From a virus, in IMG/VR virus record IMGVR_UViG_3300050033_000347, positions 1 to 32,457 of that record: a DNA stretch of 32,457 nt. One strand, 5' to 3'. Positions 23,489 to 30,564 of this stretch are shown here, piece after piece. Position 1 is the stretch's first letter; each line of letters starts with the position of its first letter. Position numbers and translations under genes: made by a program. The notes beneath the pieces are model-generated. The model saw nothing but the letters and a program-made list of their open reading frames with translations. It searched no databases and was not told where the DNA came from.

Positions 23489-24055
23489 ATGTCTATACTC
23501 GTTCATTTTATAACAACTGATTACGTTAAAGAAAACACTTTAATTGATACTTCTGTTGACGATAAAATTATAAAATACATGATAACACGTGCTGAAGATA
23601 GATTTTTACAAACTGTGCTTGGTACAACATTATTTGAAAAGTTACAATACAACATTCAATATAATTCAATAACCGTTAAGCAAAGATTTTTAATTGATAA
23701 TAAAATAATAAAATTTTTATTGGCAGCTATTCAATTTATAGCAATGAATGATGTTCTTGCAAAATATGCTGAAAATGGTGCATATACCGTAACACCACAA
23801 AACACAGCACAACTAACACCACAACAGGTTGAAAATATTCAAATAAATTCAGAAGCTGATATGCATGTTTATGAAGCATTAATTGATACATATATTCATC
23901 AAAATATTGGTGACTTTCCTGAATATGACAGTAAGTTAGATATTGAAAGTAAAAAGGTACGTAATTTCGGATTTTATTTGGACAGTGAAAATGATGAAAA
24001 AGATAAATTTTACAATGAACGTACTGGCTGGCATAATTTTGACGAGTCATTGTAA
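23489..24055 (+). CDS. Head-tail connector/adaptor protein (probable)
   Basis: A 188-residue protein starting 32 bases after the portal. The opening 'ILVHFITTDYVKENTLIDTS' followed by 'DDKIIKYMITRAEDRFLQTV' and 'LGTTLFEKL' is a pattern common to a Bacteroidetes phage family placed next to portals, in which a helical N-terminus resembles HK97 gp6-like adaptors. It ends with a Tyr/Phe/Asp-rich tail ('NFGFYLDSENDEKDKFYN'). It probably forms the first ring below the portal. Identification is by neighbours and layout. Confidence 0.6.
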   Translation: MSILVHFITTDYVKENTLIDTSVDDKIIKYMITRAEDRFLQTVLGTTLFEKLQYNIQYNSITVKQRFLIDNKIIKFLLAAIQFIAMNDVLAKYAENGAYTVTPQNTAQLTPQQVENIQINSEADMHVYEALIDTYIHQNIGDFPEYDSKLDIESKKVRNFGFYLDSENDEKDKFYNERTGWHNFDESL

Positions 24056-24094
24056 GCAAATAAAAATAATATTTAAAATTAATATATAATTATC

Positions 24095-24532
24095 ATGTAT
24101 AATACTTTAAAAGAAATTGATAACGATTTTAAAAACCTTACTGAAAACTTATTAGCTGGTACAGTAGAATATGTAAATGATGATATGACGGAATTTACAT
24201 CAAAAAACAGACATTATCCTTTAGTTTTTGCTATGCCTGTTGAAATGGATACAGTTGACGGACAAACAATATTTCAGATATTGATAAGAGTTATGAATAT
24301 TCAATATGAAAACATGAAGTTAAATGATATCTGGAATGAAACTTCAATTATAGTACAAGAAATTATAACTTATTTTAATGAACGTCAGGATAGCGATACA
24401 AGATACTTTGGTGTAACAGCAAGTCAATTTAAGACTTTCAATATGGGTATAGATATGGCAGCAGGTTGGCAGGGTACTTTAAGTTTTAAACTTCGTAATC
24501 CGATTGACTATTATTCTATTAGGTTTAAATAA
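24095..24532 (+). CDS. Head-tail joining / tail terminator-like protein (probable)
   Basis: A 145-residue alpha/beta protein with N-terminal helix ('YNTLKEIDNDFKNLTENLLA'), strands ('HYPLVFAMPVEMDTVDGQTI') and a helix-strand region ('TSIIVQEIITYFNERQDSDT'), closing 'FNMGIDMAAGWQGTLSFKLR'. The order helix-strand-strand-helix-strand and the size fit tail terminator or stopper proteins, which close the tube or the connector. It lies between the connector and a gp10-like gene. The assignment is context-based. Confidence 0.5.
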   Translation: MYNTLKEIDNDFKNLTENLLAGTVEYVNDDMTEFTSKNRHYPLVFAMPVEMDTVDGQTIFQILIRVMNIQYENMKLNDIWNETSIIVQEIITYFNERQDSDTRYFGVTASQFKTFNMGIDMAAGWQGTLSFKLRNPIDYYSIRFK

Positions 24533-24542
24533 CATTATTAAT

Positions 24543-25016
24543 ATGCAATTAGATAACCTTAAGAAAATTGTTCAAATATACGGATTAGAACGTATTGCCT
24601 TATTCAGTGCTGCAATGAAGGATAATGGCAGTAAACATTTATTTGATCAATTGGACGGTGAAACAAAGGAAGAAATTGATAGTATAATTCTGACAATTAA
24701 AGCACCTGTAACTGTTTATTATGCCAGTGAAGGAAGAAAACAAGGTAAATTTCCACCACCACAAGTTATATTAAGTTGGGTCAAAGATCATAACATACAA
24801 TTCAGGGATAAAAAAGGCAGATATATTAAAGATGCTGCTACAGCATTTATTGTTAGCAGAAAAATTGCAACGGTTGGTACAAAACTTAATGCTATTCATT
24901 TTCTTGACGAGTGGAAACTAACTGATGAATTTAAAACAGATGCATTGCAAGCATATATTGAAGATGTTAAAACAGAATTAAGTCAAATTATTGACAAATT
25001 AAACGCTGATCAATAA
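24543..25016 (+). CDS. HK97 gp10-like tail completion / neck protein (probable)
   Basis: 157 residues from the ATG at 24543; an in-frame ATG at 24504 overlaps the previous gene and is less likely. The pattern 'VYYASEGRKQGKFPPPQVIL' followed by 'SWVKDHNIQFRDKKGRYI' and 'KDAATAFIVSRKIA' closely follows phage neck proteins, in which a Tyr/Glu-x-Gly-x-x-x-Gly-Lys-Phe-Pro-Pro motif is typical. The C-terminus ('LQAYIEDVKTELSQIIDKL') is helical. It probably joins head to tail. It is the last gene before promoter-like element 7. Confidence 0.65.
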   Translation: MQLDNLKKIVQIYGLERIALFSAAMKDNGSKHLFDQLDGETKEEIDSIILTIKAPVTVYYASEGRKQGKFPPPQVILSWVKDHNIQFRDKKGRYIKDAATAFIVSRKIATVGTKLNAIHFLDEWKLTDEFKTDALQAYIEDVKTELSQIIDKLNADQ

Positions 25017-25062
25017 TAATATTATTTAACTTAAGTGAACTAATATTTTCAAGAAATTATTT

Positions 25063-25100
25063 TTCATAAATATTTACTGCTTTAATGTATTTATATAATA
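25063..25100 (+). promoter_or_regulatory. GTATTTATATAAT promoter-like element 7 (extended form)
   Basis: GTATTTATATAAT at 25087-25099, 28 bases before the Dit-like gene ATG (counted from the GTATTTA core). The 24 bases before it match element 4 except at one position. The gap from 25017 holds no other gene. Confidence 0.65.
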
Positions 25101-25121
25101 TAGAAATATAATATAAATATT

Positions 25122-26258
25122 ATGGTAGTAACCCTTTCTTCATTACCTTCAATTAGTCCAGTATATTGTGATAATTTAGTACTTAACGCATCAGGTAGTA
25201 CAGGAAATACTTGTTACTATAAGTTTACAATTGTTGTAAATTCAGTTACTGGTGAAACATTTTCTTATCCTGCAAATCCATCAGCACCTTACATAGTAAG
25301 TATTAATTTAAGTACAATATTATCAACTTATTTTACTTCAAATGTTTATATACCTTCTTATCCATATCAACTAATGGAAAAGATTTCTAATAGTATAATC
25401 CCGTATTACATTATCGCAAAATTATACACTGCTAACAATACTTTAATGTCAACCGTAGTAAGTACTACATATTATACTTTTAACGGTGGTTATAATGCTG
25501 AAGATAATTTTGCAATGACTGACTATATAATGACAAATGGTTCACATGGCAATTTTTTAACTAATTGGAATACCAGCAGGGAAATAACATTTAATGATCT
25601 TGCATATATAAATGTTTTAACGGGTCAATACGGTACAGCTTTAAATACAGCTTTTTCAGGCATTAAAATAACAAAATATCAGGCAAATGGCACAAGTGCG
25701 TATATAACCAGTGGCTATACAGACAACATAACAAAAACGCTTGTTAACATAAATGTAAGTCCAAGTGTTATAAATAGTCATTATCCAAATTTTATTGATT
25801 CTAACACTTTATATTATACTATCGAAGACTTAAACGGTTATACAAAACAGCAAATGACAATAACATTGGTGCAAGAAAATAAAATAACAAATTTTTATAA
25901 TTTTTTATATATTAATAAAGTTGGTGGTGTGGACTTTTACACGTTTACAAAAGTAAGTAATCAACAGTATAATATAACAAGAAACGTTTTAGATCAATAT
26001 CTTATTCAGAAAACATACTATACAAATGCAGATAAGTCAATTGTGGCACAGTCACAATTTTTGTCAGCTTACATGGCAGATAAATTAAAGGAATTATATT
26101 TTTCACCAGCAATTTATGTATGGTTTAATAATAAACTAACGCCTGTAAGAATTATTACAAATAGTTTACCTGTTTTAGATCGCTATCCAAAAGATAAATT
26201 TCAACAATTTACAGTTGAATTTAGTTTCTTGAACAAAAATTATGTGCAGCAGTATTAA
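25122..26258 (+). CDS. Dit-like distal tail protein (probable)
   Basis: A 378-residue beta-rich protein. Its C-terminal half contains 'FYNFLYINKVGGVDFYTFTK' followed by 'QQYNITRNVLDQYLIQKTYY', a pattern known from Bacteroidetes phage proteins upstream of tail-associated lysins, with the Gly-Gly-Val-Asp-x-Tyr core. The end ('LKELYFSPAIYVWFNNKLTP', 'FTVEFSFLNKN') reads as a closing galectin-like domain. It would form the ring at the tail tip joining tube and Tal-like hub (next gene). It starts a new transcript at element 7. Dit identity is by position and general pattern. Confidence 0.55.
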   Translation: MVVTLSSLPSISPVYCDNLVLNASGSTGNTCYYKFTIVVNSVTGETFSYPANPSAPYIVSINLSTILSTYFTSNVYIPSYPYQLMEKISNSIIPYYIIAKLYTANNTLMSTVVSTTYYTFNGGYNAEDNFAMTDYIMTNGSHGNFLTNWNTSREITFNDLAYINVLTGQYGTALNTAFSGIKITKYQANGTSAYITSGYTDNITKTLVNINVSPSVINSHYPNFIDSNTLYYTIEDLNGYTKQQMTITLVQENKITNFYNFLYINKVGGVDFYTFTKVSNQQYNITRNVLDQYLIQKTYYTNADKSIVAQSQFLSAYMADKLKELYFSPAIYVWFNNKLTPVRIITNSLPVLDRYPKDKFQQFTVEFSFLNKNYVQQY

Positions 26259-26281
26259 AAATAAATATTTAAAAAGTTCTA

Positions 26282-29200
26282 ATGAATAATTTTTCAAATC
26301 TTATATTACGTTTTAACAATGATATTTTACAAGATATTATACTTGATAAGGTTGAACTAAATATTCAGTTATCCGACATAAAGAATTTAGCACAATCCAA
26401 ATCATCTTTTTCTGTACCTTTTAATATTCCTTACACACCAAAAGCAGTAAGTATTTTAGGATGTTTATTTAATATTAATAATGCCACAACAATTACACAC
26501 AATCACATTGACGCACAACTTATACAAAACAACCATGTTATTATAAACGGTTATGTTTATGTTGATCATGTTGACACTAATTATATTTATGCAATAATTG
26601 CAACTGGTGAATTAACAATTTTTGAAGACATTCAAGGGTTAGTATTAAATAATCTTAATCTAACTGGTACAACATATAATAATAAAAATTTAATTGATTA
26701 TTATAGTAGTAATAATAGTTTCACATTTTCTGGTGATACTGGTAGTACACATCATTTTGTAAATGTGGATTGGTTCGGACAAGCAGGTAATTTAAATAAT
26801 TATAAGGGCACAAATGTCAATTCTTTACTCTCATTACGTAAACCTTCACCGATTATTAAGGTTAAAACAGTCTTTGATGCGATAATGACTGCAAATGGTT
26901 ATAGTTACAGTGGTAGTAGTGCGTTCATAAATAAACTCAATACTAAGTATATGAGTACAAACGTACCAATTACTAATTATTGTGCCAGTGCTGAAACAGT
27001 TATAGCCACAAACGGTAATTTAATATCTGGTTATATTAATGCACAATCAAATCATAATTTATATTTAAATCCTGTTGAGACTGTAAATAGTAAATATTTC
27101 AATATTGTCAGTACTCATACAAATATTGCTGTAAATGCTTTTAATCATGGTTTACGAGCTATTTATCCTTTTGTCGATGTTGGAGAGCCTTATACTTTTA
27201 ATTGTCGTTTATATGCTCATACAAGTGGTGCAAGTGGTAATGTTAAGTTCTATCTTCATAGAGCATATTATCTTGATAATTATTTTGATGCTGATTTCTC
27301 AAATGCAAATGAAATACTAATTGGTGAATTTACCGTACCAGATGTTACTAATACTCTTTATTATAGTACAAAAATAGTAATTCCAGACAATACTATGATT
27401 TCTGGTGAATATACTATTTCTGGTATAACTGATCATTGGTATGGTTATTATATAAGAGTAGAAAAAGATGCTGATATCGTACTTGATAATGGTAGTAGTA
27501 ATAGAATAACAATCACAAATTCTTGGCTTTATGATACTGGACACACATATACTTTAAATGATCTTTTATCAAATACTTATAAACAATACGATTTTCTTAA
27601 TGATGTTCTGACAGATTTTAATATTTATATTTATACTGATAATCAGAATAAGAAATTTTTGAATTTCAAAACTTATGATGACTTTAAATTAAATGATGTT
27701 CTGGACTGGTCAAAGAAATTCAGTCTTGAAGCACTTGAAGTTTATGACTTGCAACAACAATTATATCAGGAATATCAGTTAAAAAATGCAGATGGTAATG
27801 ATTTGATTAATACCTCATATAAAAATAGTTATAATAAAAGTATAAATCAACAGGATATTCTTAATGATGTACAAATTAATATAAAATCAATTAATAACAT
27901 TCAATTAACAATACCAGAAAATATATTAACAACAAATTTAGTTAAAAGCAATAGTACTAATTTACCTATTGCAAGTCCTTATACAGCAGAAAACGGACAA
28001 ATCATGTTTGGTTTTATTAATTATTTTAATTATGGTGAGAATATATTATTAACTTCATATCAATTAAACTCAGACTTATTAAATGATATATATGGTTACA
28101 TGCCGATATTATATAATTTAAATAGTTATCTGACTTTTTCACCTTTTCAAATCACAGGCAGTACAATTAATGATATATCTTCACCAAATACTTTTGCACT
28201 TCAATTCAATACACAAGATCAATATATTAATAAATATTCAGGTAATACTATTACAAACAATAATCTTTACAGTCAATTCTGGCAGAAAGAACTGGAAGAA
28301 AAAATATATGGTAATCAGAAATATGTACGAGCTAAAATGAAATTATTACCAGAAGACCTGAATATTCAAAATTTCAGAAAACGTATCTGGATTGATAATA
28401 GTAAACTTGGTGCTGCATATTATAGATTATTAAAAATAACATATCCTTCAGACCCGACAATATTAAGTGATGTTGAATTAATCTCAGATGTTAATTATAA
28501 CTCAGTAATACCAACCACGATAGCTTTAAATAAATTAACATATAATCCAATTAATCAAATTTCAAATTCAAGTTCAAATTCAAGTGGTTCTGGTGGTGGT
28601 GGTGGTGGAACAGGTACTCAGGGATCACAAGGTACAGGAATTCAAGGAGCAATGGGTATTCAAGGAGCAACAGGTACAGGAATTCAAGGAGCAATGGGTA
28701 TTCAAGGACCGTATTCACAGGGACCTGCAGGAGGCACAGGTCCGCAAGGAGCAACTACTCAAGGAGGCACAGGTCCGCAAGGAATAACAGGTGTTGCAAC
28801 ACAAGGTGCTGATGGTTCTCAAGGCGGATTTGGTGGTAATGGTCCTCAAGGTATAACTGGTTTGCAGGGTATTCAAGCAACAGGTAATCAAGGACCGACA
28901 GGACCGCAAGGACCTACTTCTCAAGGTGCTAATGGTCTTCAAGGTATTACTGGTGCTGGTCTTCAAGGTATTACTGGTGCTGGTATACAAGGAGCGACAG
29001 GTACTGGACTTCAAGGAATACAAGGTGGAAACGGAACAACAGGTATTCAAGGACCATCAGCTCAAGGACCTACTGGTCTTCAAGGTATTACTGGTGCTGG
29101 TCTTCAAGGTATTACTGGTGCTGGTATACAAGGAGCGACAGGTACACAAGGTTCTTATGGAATACAAGGTGGAAACGGACCGACAGGACCGCAAGGACCT

Positions 29201-29680
29201 ACTTCTCAAGGTGCTAATGGTCTTCAAGGTATTACTGGTGCAGGATTACAAGGTATACAAGGTCATACTGGAACAGGTACACAAGGTTCTTATGGAATAC
29301 AAGGTATTCAAGGACCTGCATTTACTCAAGGAGGTGTGGGACCACAGGGTGCTACAGGAGCAGGTACACAAGGTTCTTATGGAATACAAGGTATTCAAGG
29401 TATACAAGGTACAACTGGTACACAAGGTTCAGATTTAAGATTAAAAACAAACTTACAAACAATATCATTAGCACCTTTAAATATAGAATATAAGAACTAT
29501 GAATTCAAAGAATGGAGAGGAGAAACTCGTGCAGGTGTAATTGCACAAGAAATTATAGATGAATATCCAGAATTTGTTAAAATGGGTGAAGATGGTTTTT
29601 ATTATGTAGTATATCAAGATATATTCATACGTGAAATCGCATCATTAAAAGAAAGAGTTAAAGAATTAGAAAATAAATAA
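26282..29680 (+). CDS. Baseplate hub/Tal-like protein with collagen-like stalk and S74 chaperone
   Basis: A 1132-residue protein. Residues 1-~770 are beta-rich and hub-like ('[20 protein letters not shown]', '[15 protein letters not shown]'), as in Tal-type baseplate proteins. Residues about 770-1048 are a collagen-like Gly-x-Y region, in which Gln, Ile, Ala and Thr are common ('GPQG', 'GTGIQGA'). From Ser1050-Asp1051 follows the peptidase S74/intramolecular chaperone domain: 'SDLRLKTN', '[10 protein letters not shown]', '[18 protein letters not shown]' and the closing coiled coil '[14 protein letters not shown]'. S74 domains drive trimerisation of the stalk and are cut off at the Ser-Asp start. 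The Gly-Ser-Asp junction fits. The hub therefore carries its own fibre, likely a trimeric host-binding appendage. Confidence 0.8.
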   Translation: MNNFSNLILRFNNDILQDIILDKVELNIQLSDIKNLAQSKSSFSVPFNIPYTPKAVSILGCLFNINNATTITHNHIDAQLIQNNHVIINGYVYVDHVDTNYIYAIIATGELTIFEDIQGLVLNNLNLTGTTYNNKNLIDYYSSNNSFTFSGDTGSTHHFVNVDWFGQAGNLNNYKGTNVNSLLSLRKPSPIIKVKTVFDAIMTANGYSYSGSSAFINKLNTKYMSTNVPITNYCASAETVIATNGNLISGYINAQSNHNLYLNPVETVNSKYFNIVSTHTNIAVNAFNHGLRAIYPFVDVGEPYTFNCRLYAHTSGASGNVKFYLHRAYYLDNYFDADFSNANEILIGEFTVPDVTNTLYYSTKIVIPDNTMISGEYTISGITDHWYGYYIRVEKDADIVLDNGSSNRITITNSWLYDTGHTYTLNDLLSNTYKQYDFLNDVLTDFNIYIYTDNQNKKFLNFKTYDDFKLNDVLDWSKKFSLEALEVYDLQQQLYQEYQLKNADGNDLINTSYKNSYNKSINQQDILNDVQINIKSINNIQLTIPENILTTNLVKSNSTNLPIASPYTAENGQIMFGFINYFNYGENILLTSYQLNSDLLNDIYGYMPILYNLNSYLTFSPFQITGSTINDISSPNTFALQFNTQDQYINKYSGNTITNNNLYSQFWQKELEEKIYGNQKYVRAKMKLLPEDLNIQNFRKRIWIDNSKLGAAYYRLLKITYPSDPTILSDVELISDVNYNSVIPTTIALNKLTYNPINQISNSSSNSSGSGGGGGGTGTQGSQGTGIQGAMGIQGATGTGIQGAMGIQGPYSQGPAGGTGPQGATTQGGTGPQGITGVATQGADGSQGGFGGNGPQGITGLQGIQATGNQGPTGPQGPTSQGANGLQGITGAGLQGITGAGIQGATGTGLQGIQGGNGTTGIQGPSAQGPTGLQGITGAGLQGITGAGIQGATGTQGSYGIQGGNGPTGPQGPTSQGANGLQGITGAGLQGIQGHTGTGTQGSYGIQGIQGPAFTQGGVGPQGATGAGTQGSYGIQGIQGIQGTTGTQGSDLRLKTNLQTISLAPLNIEYKNYEFKEWRGETRAGVIAQEIIDEYPEFVKMGEDGFYYVVYQDIFIREIASLKERVKELENK
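28593..29428 (+). repeat. Collagen-like coding repeats with long direct repeats
   Basis: The DNA is made of short GGT/GGA-CAA-type units. Longer exact copies exist, for instance a 65-base direct repeat at 28892-28956 and 29177-29241, and other shared segments around 28940-29010 and 29085-29150. Recombination between them could alter stalk length in frame. Confidence 0.85.
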
Positions 29681-29710
29681 AAATAATAATAAATAAAAAT
29701 AATAAATAAA

Positions 29711-29920
29711 ATGAAAGCAATTCAAACACCAACAAATCCTGTAGTAATAATTACTCCAGTACAAGGAGCACAGGGTGCTCAAGATGTAACACCGATAGTA
29801 ATACCATCACCAATACCACAACCAATAGTTGTGTCAAAAAAGAAAATAAATCCTTATTTGATATTAGGAATTATTGTAGTTATTGTAATAGTGGTTGTAA
29901 TTATATTGGTTTTAATTTAA
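29711..29920 (+). CDS. Small tail-anchored membrane protein, 69 residues
   Basis: The N-terminal ~40 residues are Pro/Val/Gln-rich ('QGAQGAQ', 'IPSPIPQPIV'), then a basic Lys-Lys-Lys and a hydrophobic helix at about 49-69 ('LILGIIVVIVIVVVIILVLI') with no residues after it. This is a C-terminal tail-anchor layout. It may be a holin-like or regulatory membrane protein. Its stop codon lies within an A/T palindrome that also holds the stop of the convergent gene on the other strand. Confidence 0.6.
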   Translation: MKAIQTPTNPVVIITPVQGAQGAQDVTPIVIPSPIPQPIVVSKKKINPYLILGIIVVIVIVVVIILVLI

Positions 29921-29932
29921 AAATATTTTTAA
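29917..29932. terminator. A/T palindrome between convergent genes
   Basis: TTAAAAATATTTTTAA is a perfect 16-base palindrome. The + strand stop (29918-29920) and the - strand stop (29929-29931) both lie in it, with only 8 bases between them. It may act as a weak bidirectional terminator; no G/C stem is present. Confidence 0.4.
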
Positions 29933-30549
29933 CTTAATCTTTGTAAATTGTTTTTTACAGCATTTTTATAAAGAATATTTATGTCTTGATATTTATCAAG
30001 CATTTTAAATATTTTTATACTCTCTTCTTGAAGTCCAATCCACCATGCAGCAATTGCTCTTTCAAAAACAAATACATAATTACCAACATATTCTACATCA
30101 GTAATTAAAAGTAAATGATCAAAACTACCGTATGTACCTATATTATTATTTATTTCTAATCCTTTTATTTTATCATCATCATAAGTTATACCAGTTAATT
30201 GTTCTCCTATTCTCGCCCATGCATAAGATTCATGCCATTCTTTACATTGTTCATAGAGACGACATAATAAAAATATTGCTTCTGGACGTTCAGGCATAAA
30301 TGATATTGCTCTTAATAAAATACCTTTTGAAACATAAGTTCGTTCTCCTTGATGTACCAGACATAAAAATAATCTTATTAATGATTCATAAATTAATAGT
30401 TTATCTTCACCAAATTCTGCTGATCTTAAATAAAATGAACAAGCAGCACTTAATTGTTCCAATTCTTCATACTGTTTGCCTACTCTGAAATTGTTAATCT
30501 GATTTTTAGGCTCTTGTATATATTCGTTTAATGATTTTTCTAAATTCAT
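29929..30549 (-). CDS. TPR-like protein (GT-associated type)
   Basis: A 206-residue, helical-repeat protein. Residues about 20-115 give a regular helix-turn-helix pattern ('QYEELEQLSAACSFYLRSAE', 'ILLRAISFMPERPEAIFLLC', 'WHESYAWARIG'), including the Arg-Pro-Glu-Ala turn often seen in TPR-type segments attached to viral glycosyltransferases. Residues 145-206 ('FVFERAIAAWWIGLQEES') resemble the end of that type of segment. It probably binds protein or stabilises a glycan enzyme. It lies 15 bases downstream of the GH130-like/radical-SAM gene on the same strand, so they likely share a transcript. Precise function unknown. Confidence 0.6.
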   Translation of the reverse strand: MNLEKSLNEYIQEPKNQINNFRVGKQYEELEQLSAACSFYLRSAEFGEDKLLIYESLIRLFLCLVHQGERTYVSKGILLRAISFMPERPEAIFLLCRLYEQCKEWHESYAWARIGEQLTGITYDDDKIKGLEINNNIGTYGSFDHLLLITDVEYVGNYVFVFERAIAAWWIGLQEESIKIFKMLDKYQDINILYKNAVKNNLQRLS

Positions 30550-30564
30550 AATATAATGATTTTA

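Noticed and set aside
28593-29428. Diversity-generating retroelement target in the repetitive baseplate gene
   Set aside because: No reverse transcriptase or template repeat was seen in the window, and the repeats fit simple collagen-like coding repeats.
28551-29438. Open frames on both strands in the collagen-like region
   Set aside because: They are shadows of the low-stop repeat composition; the collagen/S74 frame is the only one with recognised domains.
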